64,000 nt of DNA, taken from positions 42,105,034 to 42,169,033 of the forward strand of contig NC_133169.1 in assembly GCF_040802235.1 (NCBI RefSeq). The letters run 5' to 3'. Positions within the stretch are counted from its first letter, which is position 1. Every line of letters starts with the position of its first letter. The notes beneath the pieces are model-generated. The model saw only the letters and a list, made by a program, of their open reading frames with translations, searched no databases and was not told the DNA's origin. This DNA comes from Manis javanica. Its lineage: Eukaryota; Chordata; Mammalia; Pholidota; Manidae. The translations under genes and the position numbers were made by a program. Below, piece by piece: positions 34,493-47,000 of this stretch.

Positions 34493-37400
34493 TCAGATGA
34501 GTGAAATCATTTGGTATTTCTCTTTCACTGCTTGGCTTGTTTCACTGAGCATAATACTCTCCAGCTCCATCCATGTTGCTGCAAATGGTTGGATTTTTCC
34601 ACTTCTTATGGCTGAGTAGTATTCCATTGTGTATATGTACCACATCTTCTTTATCCATTCATCTACCGATGGACATTTAGGTTGCTTCCAATTCTTGGCT
34701 ATTGTAAATAGTGCTGCGATAAACATAGCGGTGCATCTGTCTTTCTCAAACTTGATTGCTACGTTCTTAGGGTAAATTCCTAGGAGTGGAATTCCTGGGT
34801 CAAATGGTAGGTCTGTTTTGAGCATTTTGATGAACCTCCATACTGTTTTCCACAATGGTTGAACTAATTTACATTCCCATCAGCAGTGTAGGAGGGTTCC
34901 CCTTTCTCCACAGCCTCGTCAACATTTGTTGTTGTTTGTCTTTTGGATGGCAGCTATCCTTACTGGTGTGAGGTGATACCTCATTGTAGTTTTAATTTGC
35001 ATTTCTCTGATAATTAGCGATGTGGAGCATCTTTTCATGTGTCTGTTGGCCATCTGTATTTCTTTTTTAGAGAACTGTCTGTTCAGGTCTTCTGCCCATT
35101 TTTTAATTGGGTTATTTGTTTTTTGTTTGTTGAGGCATGTGAGCTCTTTATATATTCTGGATGTCAAGCCTTTATCGGATCTGTCATTTTAAAATATATT
35201 CTCCCATACTGTAGGGTTCCTATTTCTTCTATTGATGGTGTCCTTCGCTGTACAGAAGCTTTTCACCTTAATGTAGTCCCACTTGCTCATTTTTGCTGTT
35301 CTTTTCCTTGCCGGGGAGATATGTTCAAGAAGACGTCACTCATGTTTATGTCTAAGAGGTTTTTGCCTATGTTTTTTTCCAAGAGTTTAATGGTTTCATG
35401 ACTTACATTCAGGCCTTTGATCCATTTTGAGTATACCTTTGTATATGGGGTTAGACAATGGTCCAGTTGCATTCTCCTACATTTAGCTGTCCAGTTTTGC
35501 CAGTACCATCTGTTGAAGAGACTGTCTTTTTGCCATTGTATGTCCATGGCTCCTTTATCAAATATTAATTGACCATATATGGTTGGGTTAATTTCTGGAG
35601 TCTCTAATCTGTTCCTCTTGTCTGTGGCTCAGTTCTTGTGCCAGTACCAAATTGTCTTGATTACTATGGCTTTGTAGAAGAGCTTGAAATTGGGGAGTAA
35701 GATCCCCCCTACTTTATTCTTCTTTTTCAGGATTGCTTTGGCTATTCAGGGTCTTTGGTGTTTCCATGTGAATTTTTGAATTATTTGTTCCAATTCATTG
35801 AAGAATGTTGCAGGTAATTTGATAGGGACTGCATCAAATCTGTATATTGCTTTGCGCAGGATGGCCATTTTGACGATATCAATTCTTCCTAGCCATGAGC
35901 ATGGGATGAGTTTCCATTTGTTAGTGTCCCTTTTAATTTCTCTTAAGAGTGACTTGTAGTTTTCAGAGTATAAGTCATTCTCTTCTTTGGTTAGGTTTAT
36001 TCCTAGGTATTTTATTCTTTTTGATGCAATGGTGAATGGAATTGTTTTCCTAATTTCTCTTTCTATTGGTTCATTGTTAGTGTATAGGAAAGCTACAGAT
36101 TTCTGTGGGTTAATTTTGTATCCTGCAACTTTGCTGTATTCCGGTATCAGTTCTAGTAGTTTTGGAGTGGAGTCTTTAGGGATTTTTATGTACAGTATCA
36201 TATCATCTGCAAATAGTGACAGTTTAACTTCTTCTTTACCAATCGTTATTCCTTGTATTTCTTTGTTTTGTCTAATTGCCATGGCTAGGACCTCCAGTAC
36301 CATGTTAAATAACAGTGGGGAGAGTGGGTATCTCTGTCTTGTTCCCAATCTCAGAGGAAATGCTTTCAGCTTCTCACTGTTCAGTATAATGCTGGCTGTG
36401 GGTTTACCATATATGGCCTTTATTATGTTGAGGTTCTTCCCATCTATGCCCATTTTGTTGAGATTTTTTATCATGGATGGATGTCGAATTTTGTCAAATG
36501 CTTTTTCAGCATCTATGGAGATGATCATGTGGTTTTTGTCTTTCTTTTTGTTGATGTGGTGGATGATGTTGATGGATTTTCGAATGTTGTACCATTCTTG
36601 CATCCCTGGGATGAATCCCACTTGGTCATGGTGTATGATCCTTTTGATATACTGTTGAATTCTGTTTGCTAATATTTTATTGAGTATTTTTGCATCTTCA
36701 TTCATCAGGGATATTGGTCTGTAATTTTTTTTTTTTTTTGGTAGGGTCTTTGCCTGGTTTCGGTATTAGGGTGTTGTAGCTTCATAGAATGAGTTTTTGA
36801 GTGTTCCCTCCTCTTCTTTTTTGGAAAACTTTAAGGAGAATGGGTATTATGTCTTCTCTGTGTGTCTGATAAAATTCTGCTGTAAATCCGTCCAGCCCTG
36901 GGGTTTTGTTCTTGGGTAGCTTTTTGATTACCGTTTCAATATCTTTGCTCGTAGTTGGTTTGTTTAACTTTTCTGTTTCTTCCTTGGTCAGTCTTGAATG
37001 GTTGTATTTTCCTAGGAAGTGGTCCATTGCTTCTAGGTTTTCCAGCTTGTTGGCATATAGGTTTTCATAGTAGTCTTTAATAATTCTTTGTATTTCTGTG
37101 GAGTCTGGCGTGATTTTTCCATTCTCATTTGTGATTATGTTGATTTGTGTTGATTCTCTTTTTCTCTTAGTAAGTTTGGCTAGAGGCTTATCTATTTTGT
37201 TTATTTTCTCAAAGAACCAGATCTTGGATTCATTGATTTTTGCTATTGTTTTATTCTTCTCAATTTTGTTTATTTCTTCTCTGATCTTTATTATGTCCCT
37301 CCTTCTGCTGCTTTTAGGCGTCATTTGTTCTTCTTTTTCCAGGGTCGATAATTGTGATGTTAGACTATTCATTTGGGATTGTTCTTCCTTCTTCAAGTGT

Positions 37401-38304
37401 GCCTGGATTGCTATATACTTTCCTCTTTAAACTGCTTTAACTGCGTCCCACAGAAGTTGGGGCTTTGTGTTGTTGTCATTTGTTTCTATATATTCCTTGA
37501 TCTCTATTTTGATTTGTTCATTGATACATTGATTATTTAGTAGCATGTTGTTAAGCCTCCGTGTGTTTGTGAGCCTTTTTGTTTTCTTTGTAGAATTTAT
37601 TTCCAGTTTTATACCTTTGTGGTCTGAAAAGTTGGTTGGTAGAATTTCAATATTTTGGAATTTACTGAGGCTCTTTTTGTGAGCTAGTATGTGGTCTATT
37701 CTGGAGAATGTTCCATGTGCAGTTGAGAAGAATATATATCCTGTTGCTTTTGGATGTAGAGTTCTATAGATGTCTGTGAGGTCCATCTGTTCTGGTGTGT
37801 TGTTCAATGCCTGTGTGTCCTTACTTATTTTCTGCCTGGTGGATCTATCCTTTGGGGTGAGTGGTGTGTTGAATCTCCTAAAATGAATGCATTGCAGTCT
37901 ATTTCCCTCTTTAGTTCTCTTAGTATTTGTTTCACAAATGCTGGTGCTCCTGTGTTGGGTGCATATATAGTTAGAATGGTTATATCCTCTTGTTGGACTG
38001 AGCCCTTTATCATTATGTAGTGTCTTTCTGTATCTCTTGTTACTTTCTTTGTTTTGAAGTCTATTTTGTCTGATATTAGTACTGCAACCCCTGCTTTCTT
38101 CTCTCTGTTGTTTGCCTGAAATACGTTTTTCCATCCCTTGACTTTTAGTCTGTGCATGTCTTTGGATTTGAAGTGAGTTTCCTGTAAGCAGCATATAGAT
38201 GGGTCTTGTTTTTTTATCCATTCTATTACTCTGTGTCGTTTCATTGGTGCATTAAGTCCATTTACATTTAGGATGACTATTGAGAGATATGTACTTATTG
38301 CCAT
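34493..38304 (-). pseudogene. L1 ORF2, copy 2, broken
   Basis: The start is the ATG at 38304. The endonuclease box CCLQETHFKSKD is present. The frame slips by one base at about 37876 (GDS in place of the GDLN box of copy 1), so the rest of the endonuclease is read in a second frame. RT sequence is long and open at 36705-35746, with [13 protein letters not shown] and an intact FADDM box near 36205. More stops follow (after HQRP near 35746 and after KEQQK at 35287), and frames change near 35170 and 34900. The C-terminus ends ISLI at 34493. The endonuclease slip is shared exactly with copy 3 and lies in the 604-bp identical tract. Confidence 0.86.
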
Positions 38305-38499
38305 TGCAGGCTTTAGATTCGTGGTTACCAAAGGTTCAAGGTTAGCTTCTTTAGTGTCGTACCGCCTAACTTAGTTCACTTATTGAGCTGTTATATACAC
38401 TGTCTGGAGATTCTTTGCTTCTCTCCCTTCTTATTCCTCCTCCTCCATTCTTCATATGTTGTGTGTTTTGGTCTGTGCTCTTTTTAGGAGTGCTCCCAT

Positions 38500-39357
38500 C
38501 TAGAGCAGTCCCTGTAGGATGCCCTGTAGAGGTGGTTTGTGGGAAGCAAATTCCCTCAGCTTTTGCTTGTCTGGAAATTGTTTAATCCTACCATCACATT
38601 TAAATGATAGTCATGCTGGATACAGTATCCTTGGTTCAAGGCCCTTCTGTTTCATTGCATTAAATATATCATGCCATTCTCTTCTGGCCTGTAGGGTTTC
38701 TGTCGAGAAGTCTGATGTTAGCCTGATGGGTTTTCCTTTATAGGTGACCTTTTTCTCTTTAGCTGCCTTTTAAACTCTTTCTTTGTCCTTGATCCTTGCC
38801 ATTTTAATTATTATGTGTCTTGGTGTTGTCTTCCTTGGATCGTTTCTGTTGGGGGTTCTGTGTATTACCGTGGTCTGCTCAATTATTTCCTCCCCCAGTT
38901 TGGAGAAGTTTTCAGCAATTATTTCTTCAAAGAGACTTTCTATCCCTTTTCCTCTCTCTTCTTCTTCTGGTACCCCTATAATACGGATATTGTTCCTTTT
39001 GGATAGGTCACATAGTTCTCTTAGTGTTGTTTCATTCCTGGAGATACTTTTATCTCTCTCTATGTCAGCTTCTATACATTCCTGTTGACTGGTTTCTATT
39101 CCTTCTATGGCATCTTGCATGTTATCTATTCTGCTTATAAATCTTTCCAGGGTTTGTTTCACTTCTGTGATCTCCTTCCTGACATCTGTGATCTCCCTCC
39201 GGACTTCCTCCCATTGCTCTTGCATTTTTCTCTGCATCTCTGTCAGCATGTTCATGATTTTTATTTTGAATTCTTTTTCAGGAGGACTGGTTAGGTCTGT
39301 CTCCTTCTCAGGTGTTGTCTCTGTGATCCTTGTCTGCCTGTAGTTTTGCCTTTTCAT
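38500..39357 (-). pseudogene. L1 ORF1, copy 2, two in-frame stops
   Basis: The frame is intact over 286 codons from ATG 39357 to TAG 38500 (net length a multiple of three), with only two stops: TAA at 38770-38772 (codon 196) and TGA at 38611-38613 (codon 249). A charged coiled-coil (about residues 40-115), the RRM motif IRIIGVPEEEERG and the C-terminal GKPIRL box after the first stop are visible. The TAA is also in copy 3, outside the identical tract. Confidence 0.86.
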
Positions 39358-39809
39358 GGTGATAGAGATAGTTTGCAGATCTGGTATGAGTGACCGCTGG
39401 AAGAGCTTTCCTTCTTGTTTGTCTGTGGCCTTCCTCTCCTGGGAGAATAGCGACCTCTAGTGGCCAATGTTATGCAGATGTGTGCAGACAGGGCTTCTGC
39501 TACCTGCCCATTTGCTATGGAGTTTATCTCCACTGTTGCTGTGGGCGTGGCCTGGCTGGGGCTGCTCCTCCAAAATGGTGGAGCCCTGTTGGAGGAGGAG
39601 CAGCTGGGAGGCTATTTATCTCCGTAAGGGGCCTCTGTTCTCCCTGTTGCCCAGGGGGTTAGATTGTGCAGAGATCCCCAGATTACCTGCCTCTGGTCAA
39701 AGTGTCCTGTCCTGCCCCTTTAAGAATTCCTAAAAGTACTCTCCAAACCAAAACAACAACAGCAACAATGAAAGAGGGGGAAAAAAAAGGAAAAAACGCG
39801 TGATTTTCT

Positions 39810-40910
39810 TTGTCCTCAGGTGCCGGTTCCAGGCTCCCGCTCACCGGTCCTGCTGCCCTGCCTCCTTAGCATCAGGGTCCCTGTCCCTTCAATGCTTCCA
39901 AAAAGCACCTGCAAAAAAAAAGGAAAATGCGTGATATTGTTTGTCCTCAGGCACTGGTCCCAGGCACCCGCCCACCAGTCCTGCCACCCTAGTTCCCTAG
40001 CACTGGGTACCCCATCCCTCCAAAAAGCAGTCGCCAAAAAAAAAGGGAAAAATGCACGACCCTCTCCATCCCCAGGCGCCGGTCCCAGGCACCCGCCCAC
40101 TGGCCCTGCCGCCCTGCCTCCCTGGCACTGGGTTCCCTGTCCCCCTAAGGCCTCCAAAAAGCACTTGCCAAAAAGAAAAAAAAAGGGACAATTTTCTTTG
40201 TCCTCAGGCGCCGGTCCCAGGCACCCGCTCACTGGTCCTTCTGCCCCGCCTCCCTGGCATTGGGGTCCCTGTCCTTTTAAGGCTTCCAAAAAGCACTCGC
40301 CAACAAAAAGAAAAAAAAGGGAAAAATGCACGATATTCTTTGTCCTCAGGTGCCGGCCCAAGGCACCGGCCCACCCGTCCTGCCACCCTGCCTCCCTAGT
40401 ATTCGGAAAAACACGTAATTTTCTTTGTCCCCAGGCGCCGGTCTCAGGCACCCACTCACCAGTCTTGCTGCTCTGTTTTCCTGGTATTGGGGTCCCTGTC
40501 CCATTAAGGATTCCAAAAAGCACTCGCCAAAAAGAAAAAAAAAAAGGGAAAAATGCACGATTTTCTCCATCCTCAGGAGCCGGTCTCAGGCACCTGTCCA
40601 CCAGTCCCGCCGCCCTGCCTCCCTGGCATTGAGGTCCCTGTCCCCTTAAGGCTTCCAAAAAGCACCCGCCAAAAAGAAATAAAAGGGAAAAACGCAATTT
40701 TCCCTGTCCCCAGGCGCCGGTCTCAGGCACCCGCTCACCGGTCCTGCCACTCTGCCTCCCCAGTACTGGGAAAAACGTGCGATTTTCTTTGTCCTCAGGT
40801 GCCGGTCTCAGGCACCTGTTCACCGGTCTTGCAGCCCTGTTTCACTGGTATTGGGGTCTCTGTCCCTTTAAGGCTTCCAAAAAGCACTCGCCAAAAAAAA
40901 AAAAAACTGC
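39810..40910 (-). repeat. Tandem-repeat array in the L1 5' UTR of copy 2
   Basis: About nine units each contain, on the plus strand, 'ctttgtcctcagg', 'gccggtctcaggcaccc', 'ggtcctgc', 'tccctggcattggggtccct' and 'ttccaaaaagcactcgcc', then an A-rich/G run. Most units are about 120-140 bp. Two (about 40340-40425 and about 40705-40790) are short, about 85 bp, lacking the central 'gggtccctgtcc...aaaaagcactcgcc' part. Long-long-short order at about 40065-40425 and about 40426-40790 suggests a higher-order period of about 360 bp. Copies 1 and 3 keep only one unit. Tandem 5' UTR monomers are known as promoters in mouse L1, so a promoter role is plausible here. Confidence 0.8.
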
Positions 40911-41159
40911 TCCAGTTTCTTTCCACCCACCGGGAGCTCGGGGGAGGGGCCCTCTGGTCCTGCTGGGCCGGGACTTGTATCTTACCCCCTTTGCGAGGCT
41001 CTGGGTTCTTGCATGTGTGGATGTGGTCTGGATGTTGTCCTGTGTCCTCTGGTCTCTATTTCAGAAAGAGTTTTCTTTGTTATATTTTCATAGATCTATG
41101 TGGTTTTGGGAGGAGATTTCCACTGCTCTACTCACACCGCCATCCTGGCTCCATCTCCC

Positions 41160-41171
41160 CCTTTAATTTTT
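41160..41171 (+). repeat. Target-site duplication, right copy, of composite L1 copy 2
   Basis: Matches 32398-32409. Confidence 0.72.
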
Positions 41172-41689
41172 AAATTACATTTGTATGTATTTTAAGTCCT
41201 CATAATCATGTTCAAAACTATTATAAAAACAACCTCCATGCAGGTCTAAAAATTAGTACTTCTATGGATGGTTCTGTCACATTCAAAACTACTTTTTAAA
41301 ATATCAAATAGGTATGACAGAGAGGGAGATGATTAGCTAATAAAATATAACCATCATTTCAGTGTTTCTGCCTCCACATTTATTTTGTCTATTGGAAATT
41401 ACCGATGATATATTGGCTCTGAGAAAATGTACAAATAATACGAATTTATATATAATGTTTATTTCTACAAATGGAATAAAATTTTCTACCATCTTTCTTT
41501 AATGTAATATTTCATTATTTTCTTTTTATCCATCTTCTCATTTCTTTGTTTCTTTTGTCCTTCCTTCCACCCATTTATCTGTGTTTTGAAAACTGCAGAA
41601 AACATTCAGTTGACAAATTTTTCTATTTTATTATTTCTCTTATATTTCATTAAACTAATAACCTCTTGAATATCTACCTGAGGGCTACT
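41172..41689. other. AT-rich spacer between the inverted composites
   Basis: No gene or known repeat was recognised. Confidence 0.4.
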
Positions 41690-42010
41690 ACCCCTTAACT
41701 TTAATTGAAATAAAGTTAATTGAAATATAGTTAATGTACATATTATACTGGTCTCAGTGTACAATATAGCGATTTGAGAATTATACAATTTGATAAATGC
41801 TCACCATGATAATTGTAGATATCTGTAGATAATATCATACAAATATTCCACAATATCATTTCTGTGGCTACTTTATTTTATAATGGGAAGCCTACACCTC
41901 TTTGACCCCTTACTCACTTAGGCCATCCTCCCATCCCTCTCTCCCCATGTGATGTATATTTAAGCATGAATCACTGATGTCACTTGGATGATTTTATCTT
42001 TTATATTCTC
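41690..42010 (-). mobile_element. Old L1 3' end (antisense)
   Basis: 'aattgaaatatagttaatg', 'actggtctcagtgtacaat' and 'aagcctacacctctttgac' are an antisense old L1 3' terminus, 5'-truncated. Confidence 0.65.
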
Positions 42011-42171
42011 AAACCACCCTGGGTCTGTATCATGCTTTGGAGGAAAAGGCAATGTATTTTTGTGATATTAAAGTCATGATATTTAGGAAAGAAAATTACA
42101 ATACTGACCAGAAAGTGTTTGGATATAATTCAATCAGCAGATGTTTAGTGAGCAAATGAAAAAGACTGAAC

Positions 42172-42189
42172 AAAAACACCCACCTTCTC
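42172..42189 (+). repeat. Target-site duplication, left copy, of composite L1 copy 3
   Basis: aaaaacacccaccttctc is repeated at 50184-50201 with one difference (aaaaactcccaccttctc). Confidence 0.85.
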
Positions 42190-43044
42190 GAGTGGAGCCA
42201 AGATGGCAGCATGAGTAGAGCAGTGGAAATCTCCTCCCAAAACCACATATATTTATGAAAATATAACCAAGACAACTCTTCCTAGAATAGAGAAAAGAAG
42301 ACACAGGACAACATCCAGACCACATCCACAGTGCCTCACAAAGGGGGTAAGATACAAGCCCCAGACTGGCAGGACATGAGCGCCCTACCTCCCAGCTCCC
42401 AGCAGGAGGAGAGGAGTCAGAGCAGGGAGGGAGATGGAGCCCAGGACTGCTGAAAACCCAGCCCCAGGCATCTGCACCAGAGTGCAGACACAGTGCATGT
42501 GTGGGGTGCTGGACACTAGGGAAACAGGGCAACAAGACCGGTGAGCAGGTCCCTGAGGCCGGCACTCGAGGACGAAGAAAAGCAAGAGGCTTTTTGTAAT
42601 TTTATTTTAATTATTTATTTATTTATTTTTTGGGCAAGTGCTTTTTGGAAGTCTTAAAGGGAGAGGGACCCCAAAACTAGATGGAAGCATCCTGGGACAC
42701 TGAGTCCAGAGGCAGGGAATCTGGGGATCTCTGGGTACTCTAAGCCCCTGGGCAGTAGGGAGCACGGAGGCCCCTCACAGAGATAAATAGCCTCCCAGCT
42801 GCTGCCTCTCAAATGCAGCTCCACCATTTTGGAGTAGCAGCCCAAGGCAGGCGACGCACACAGCAACAGCAGACATTAACTCCATAGCAGTTAGGCAGGA
42901 ATCAGAAGCTCAGTCTGAGTGCAGCTGCCCAGCACAAGCCACTAGAGTTCGCTGTTCTCCCAGGAGAGGAAGGCCACAAACCAACAAGAGGGGAAATTCT
43001 TTCAGCCATCACTCATCCCAGCACTGCAAACTATTAATATCATC

Positions 43045-43899
43045 ATGAAAAGGCAAAATTACAGGCAAACCAAGATCACAGAGACAACACCAGAGAAGGA
43101 GACAGATCTAACCAGTCTTCCTGAAAAAGAAATCAAAATAAAAATCATAAACATGCTGACGGAGATGCAGAGAAATATGCAAGAACTAAGGGATGAAGTC
43201 TGGAGGGAGATCACAGATGCCAGGAAGGAGATTACAGAAGTGAAACAAACTCTGGAAGGATTTATAAGCAGAATGGATAAGATGCAAGAGGCCATTGATG
43301 GAATAGAAACCAGAGAACAGGAACACATAGAAGCTGACATAGAGAGAGATAAAAGGATCTCCAGGAATGAAACAATATTAAAAGAACTGTGACCAATCCA
43401 AAAGGAACAATATCTGTATTATAGGGGTACCAGAAAAAGAAGAGAGAGAAAAAGGGATAGAAAGTGTCTTTGAAGATATAATTGCTGAGAACTTCCCCAA
43501 ACTGGGGGAGGAAATAATTGAACAGAACAGGGAAATACACAGAACTTAAAGCAGAAAGGACCCAAGGAGGACAACACCAAGACACATTATAATTAAAAAG
43601 GCAAAGATCAAGGACAAGGAAAGAGTTTAAAAGGCAGCTAGAGAGAAAAAGGTCACCTATAAAGGAAAACCTATCAGGCTATCATCATACTTCTCGACAG
43701 AAACCTTACAGGCCAGAAGAGAATGGCATGATTATTTAATGCAATGAAACAGAAAGGTCATGAAGTAAGGATACTGTATCCAGCATGATTATCATTTAAA
43801 TATGATGGTGGGACTAAACAATTCCCAGACAAGCAAAAGCTGAGGGAATTTGCCTTCCACAAACCACCTCTACATCCCATCTTACAGGGACTGTTATAG
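43045..43899 (+). pseudogene. L1 ORF1, copy 3, broken
   Basis: It begins MKRQNYRQTKITETTPEKE and keeps a coiled-coil (about residues 45-110). The frame stops at 43392 (TGA after LKEL) because of a small deletion compared with copy 2. The RRM-like text 'ggggtaccagaaaaagaaga' and the C-terminal 'acaggccagaagagaatgg' follow in other frames. The in-frame TAA context 'gagtttaaaaggcag' at about 43623 is the same as in copy 2. The frame ends TAG at 43897-43899. Confidence 0.85.
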
Positions 43900-44094
43900 A
43901 TGGGATCACCCCAAAAAAGAGCACAGAACAAAGCACACAACATTTGAAGAATGGAGGAGGAGGAATAAGAAGGGAGAGAAGAAAAGAATCTCCAGACAGT
44001 GTATATAACAGCTCAATAAGTGAACTAAGTTAGGCGGTAAGATACTAAAGAGGCTAACCTTGAACCTTTGGTAACCACGAATTTAAAGGCTGCA

Positions 44095-47000
44095 ATGGCA
44101 ATAAGTACATATCTCTCAATAGTCAACCTAAATGTAAATGGACTTAATGCACCAATGAAACGACACAGAGTAATAGAATGGATAAAAAAGCAAGACCCAT
44201 CTATATGCTGCTTACAGGAAACTCACTTCAAATCCAAAGACATGCACAGACTAAAAGTCAAGGGATGGAAAAACGTATTTCAGGCAAACAACAGAGAGAA
44301 GAAAGCAGGGGTTGCAGTACTAATATCAGACAAAATAGACTTCAAAACAAAGAAAGTAACAAGAGATACAGAAAGACACTACATAATGATAAAGGGCTCA
44401 GTCCAACAAGAGGATATAACCATTCTAACTATATATGCACCCAACACAGGAGCACCAGCATTTGTGAAACAAATACTAAGAGAACTAAAGAGGGAAATAG
44501 ACTGCAATGCATTCATTTTAGGAGATTCAACACACCACTCACCCCAAAGGATAGATCCACCAGGCAGAAAATAAGTAAGGACACACAGGCATTGAACAAC
44601 ACACCAGAACAGATGGACCTCACAGACATCTATAGAACTCTACATCCAAAAGCAACAGGATATATATTCTTCTCAACTGCACATGGAACATTCTCCAGAA
44701 TAGACCACATACTAGCTCACAAAAAGAGCCTCAGTAAATTCCAAAATATTGAAATTCTACCAACCAACTTTTCAGACCACAAAGGTATAAAACTAGAAAT
44801 AAATTCTACAAAGAAAAAAAAAGGAACACAAACTCATGGAGGCTTAACAACATCCTCCTAAATAATCAATGGATCAATGAACAAATTAAAATAGAGATCA
44901 AGGAATATATAGAAACAAATTACAACAACAACAGAAAGCCCCAACATCTGAGGGATGCAGCGAATGTAGTCTTAAGAGGAAAGTATACAGTGATCCAGGT
45001 ACACTTAAAGAAGGAAGAACATTCCCAAATGAGTAGTCTAACATCACAATTATCAAAACTGGAAAAAGAAGAGCAAAAGAGGCCTAAAGTCAACAGAAGG
45101 AGGGACATAATAAACATCAGAGAGGAAATAAACAAAATTGAGAAGAATAAAACAATAGCAAAAATCAACGAAACCAAGAGCTGGTTCTTTGAGAAAACAA
45201 ACAAAATAGATAAGCCTCTAGCCAAACTTATAAAGAGATAAAGAGAGTCAACAAAAATCAACAGAATCAGTAATGAGAACGGAAAAATCACATCAGACTC
45301 CACAGAAATACAAAGAATTATTAATGAGTACTATGAAAATCTATATGCCAACAAGCTGGAAAACCTAGAAGCAATGGACAACTTCCTAGAAAAATACAAC
45401 CATTCAAGACTGACCAAGGAAGAAACAGAAAAGTTAAACAAACCAACTATGAGCAAAGAAATTGAAATGGTAATCAAAAAGCTACCCAAGAACAAAACCC
45501 CAGGGCCGGACGGATTTACAGTGGAATTTTATCGGACACACAGAGAAGACATAATACCCATTCTCCTTAAAGTTTTCCAAAAAAAGAAGAGGAGGGAATA
45601 CTCAAAAACTCATTCTATGAAGCCAACATCACCCTAATACCAAAACCAGGCAAAGACCCCACCAAAGAAGAAAATTACAGACCAATATCCCTGATGAATG
45701 TAGATGCAAAAATACTCAACAAAATATTAGCAAACCGAATTCAAAAATATATCAAAAGGATCATACACCATGACCAAGTGGGATTCATCCCAGTGATGCA
45801 AGGCTGGTACAACATTCGAAAATCCATCAACATCATCTACCACATCAACAAAAAGAAAGACAAAAACCACATGATCATCTCCATAGATGCTGAAAAAGCA
45901 TTTGACAAAATTCAATATTCGTTCATGATAAAAACTCTCAGCAAAATGGGTATAGAGGGCAAGAACGTAAACATAATAAAGGCCATATATGATAAACCCA
46001 CAGCCAACATTATACTGAACAGCGAGAAGCTGAAAGCATTTCCTCTGTGATCAGGAACAAGACACGGAAGCCCACTCTCCCCACTGTTATTTAACTTAGT
46101 ACTGGAGGTCCTAGCCATGGCAATCAGACACAACAAAGGAATACAAAGAATCCAGATTGGTAAAGAAGAAGTTAAACTGTCACTATTTTCAGCTGACATG
46201 ATATTGTAGAAAAAAATCCCTAAAGACTCCACTCCAAAACTACTAGAACTGATTTTGGAATACAGCAAAGTTACAGGATCCAAAATACACACACAGAAAT
46301 CTGTGGCTTTCCTATATACTAACAATGAACCGAAGGAATGAGAAATCAGGAAAACAACTCCATTCACAACTGTGTCATAAAGAATAAAATACCTAGGAAT
46401 AAACCTAACCAAAGGAGTGACACACCTATACCCTTAAAACTACAAGTCTCTATTAAGAGAAATTATAGGGGACACTAACAAATGGAAACTCATCCCATGC
46501 TCATGGCTAGGAAGAATTAATATCATCAAAATGGCCATCCTATCCAAAGAAATATACAGATTTGATGCAATCCCTATCATATTCCCAGGAACATTCTTCA
46601 ACGAACTGGAACAAATAGTTCAAAAATTCATATGGATACACCCAGGATGCTGAACAGCCAAAGCAATCCTGAGATAGAAGAATAAAGTAGGGGGGATCTC
46701 ACTCCCCAACTTCATGCTCTACTACAAAGCTATAGTAATCAGGACAATTTGGTACTGGCACAAGAACAAAGCCACAGACCAGTAGAACAGATTAGAGACT
46801 CCAGAAATAAACCCAAACATATACGGTCAATTAATATTTGATAAAGGAGCCATGGACATACAATGGCAAAATGACAGTCTCTTCAACAGATGGTGCTTGC
46901 AAAACTGGATAGCTACATGTAGGAGAATGAAACTGGACCACTGTCTAATCCCATACACAAAAGTAAATTCAAATTGATCAAAGACCTGAATGTAAGTCAT

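Larger units (their letters stand above)
32410..41159 (-). mobile_element. Composite L1 copy 2: L1 with tandem-repeat 5' UTR + ERV module
   Basis: On the minus strand it reads: 5' end at 41159 (near 'ggagccaggatggcggtgtg'), a GC-rich 5' UTR with about nine tandem units (39810-40910), ORF1 (39357-38500), ORF2 (38304-34493), a 3' UTR, an A9 tract (complement of 34140-34148) and the ERV module (34139-32410). It is about 0.75 kb longer than copy 1 because of the 5' UTR array. Its 3' end stops shortly before the usual LTR end, at 'gcattgaata' followed by A. It faces copy 3 head-to-head across about 1 kb. Confidence 0.87.

Noticed and set aside
35987-36658. 223-codon plus-strand frame
   Set aside because: It is the antisense shadow of the L1 ORF2 RT region of copy 2. 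The same hydrophobic pattern recurs opposite ORF2 in the other L1 copies.
39816-40823. 335-residue repetitive protein as a new gene
   Set aside because: It lies entirely in the L1 5' UTR tandem array, has no known domain, and both strands are open. Kept as an observation only.
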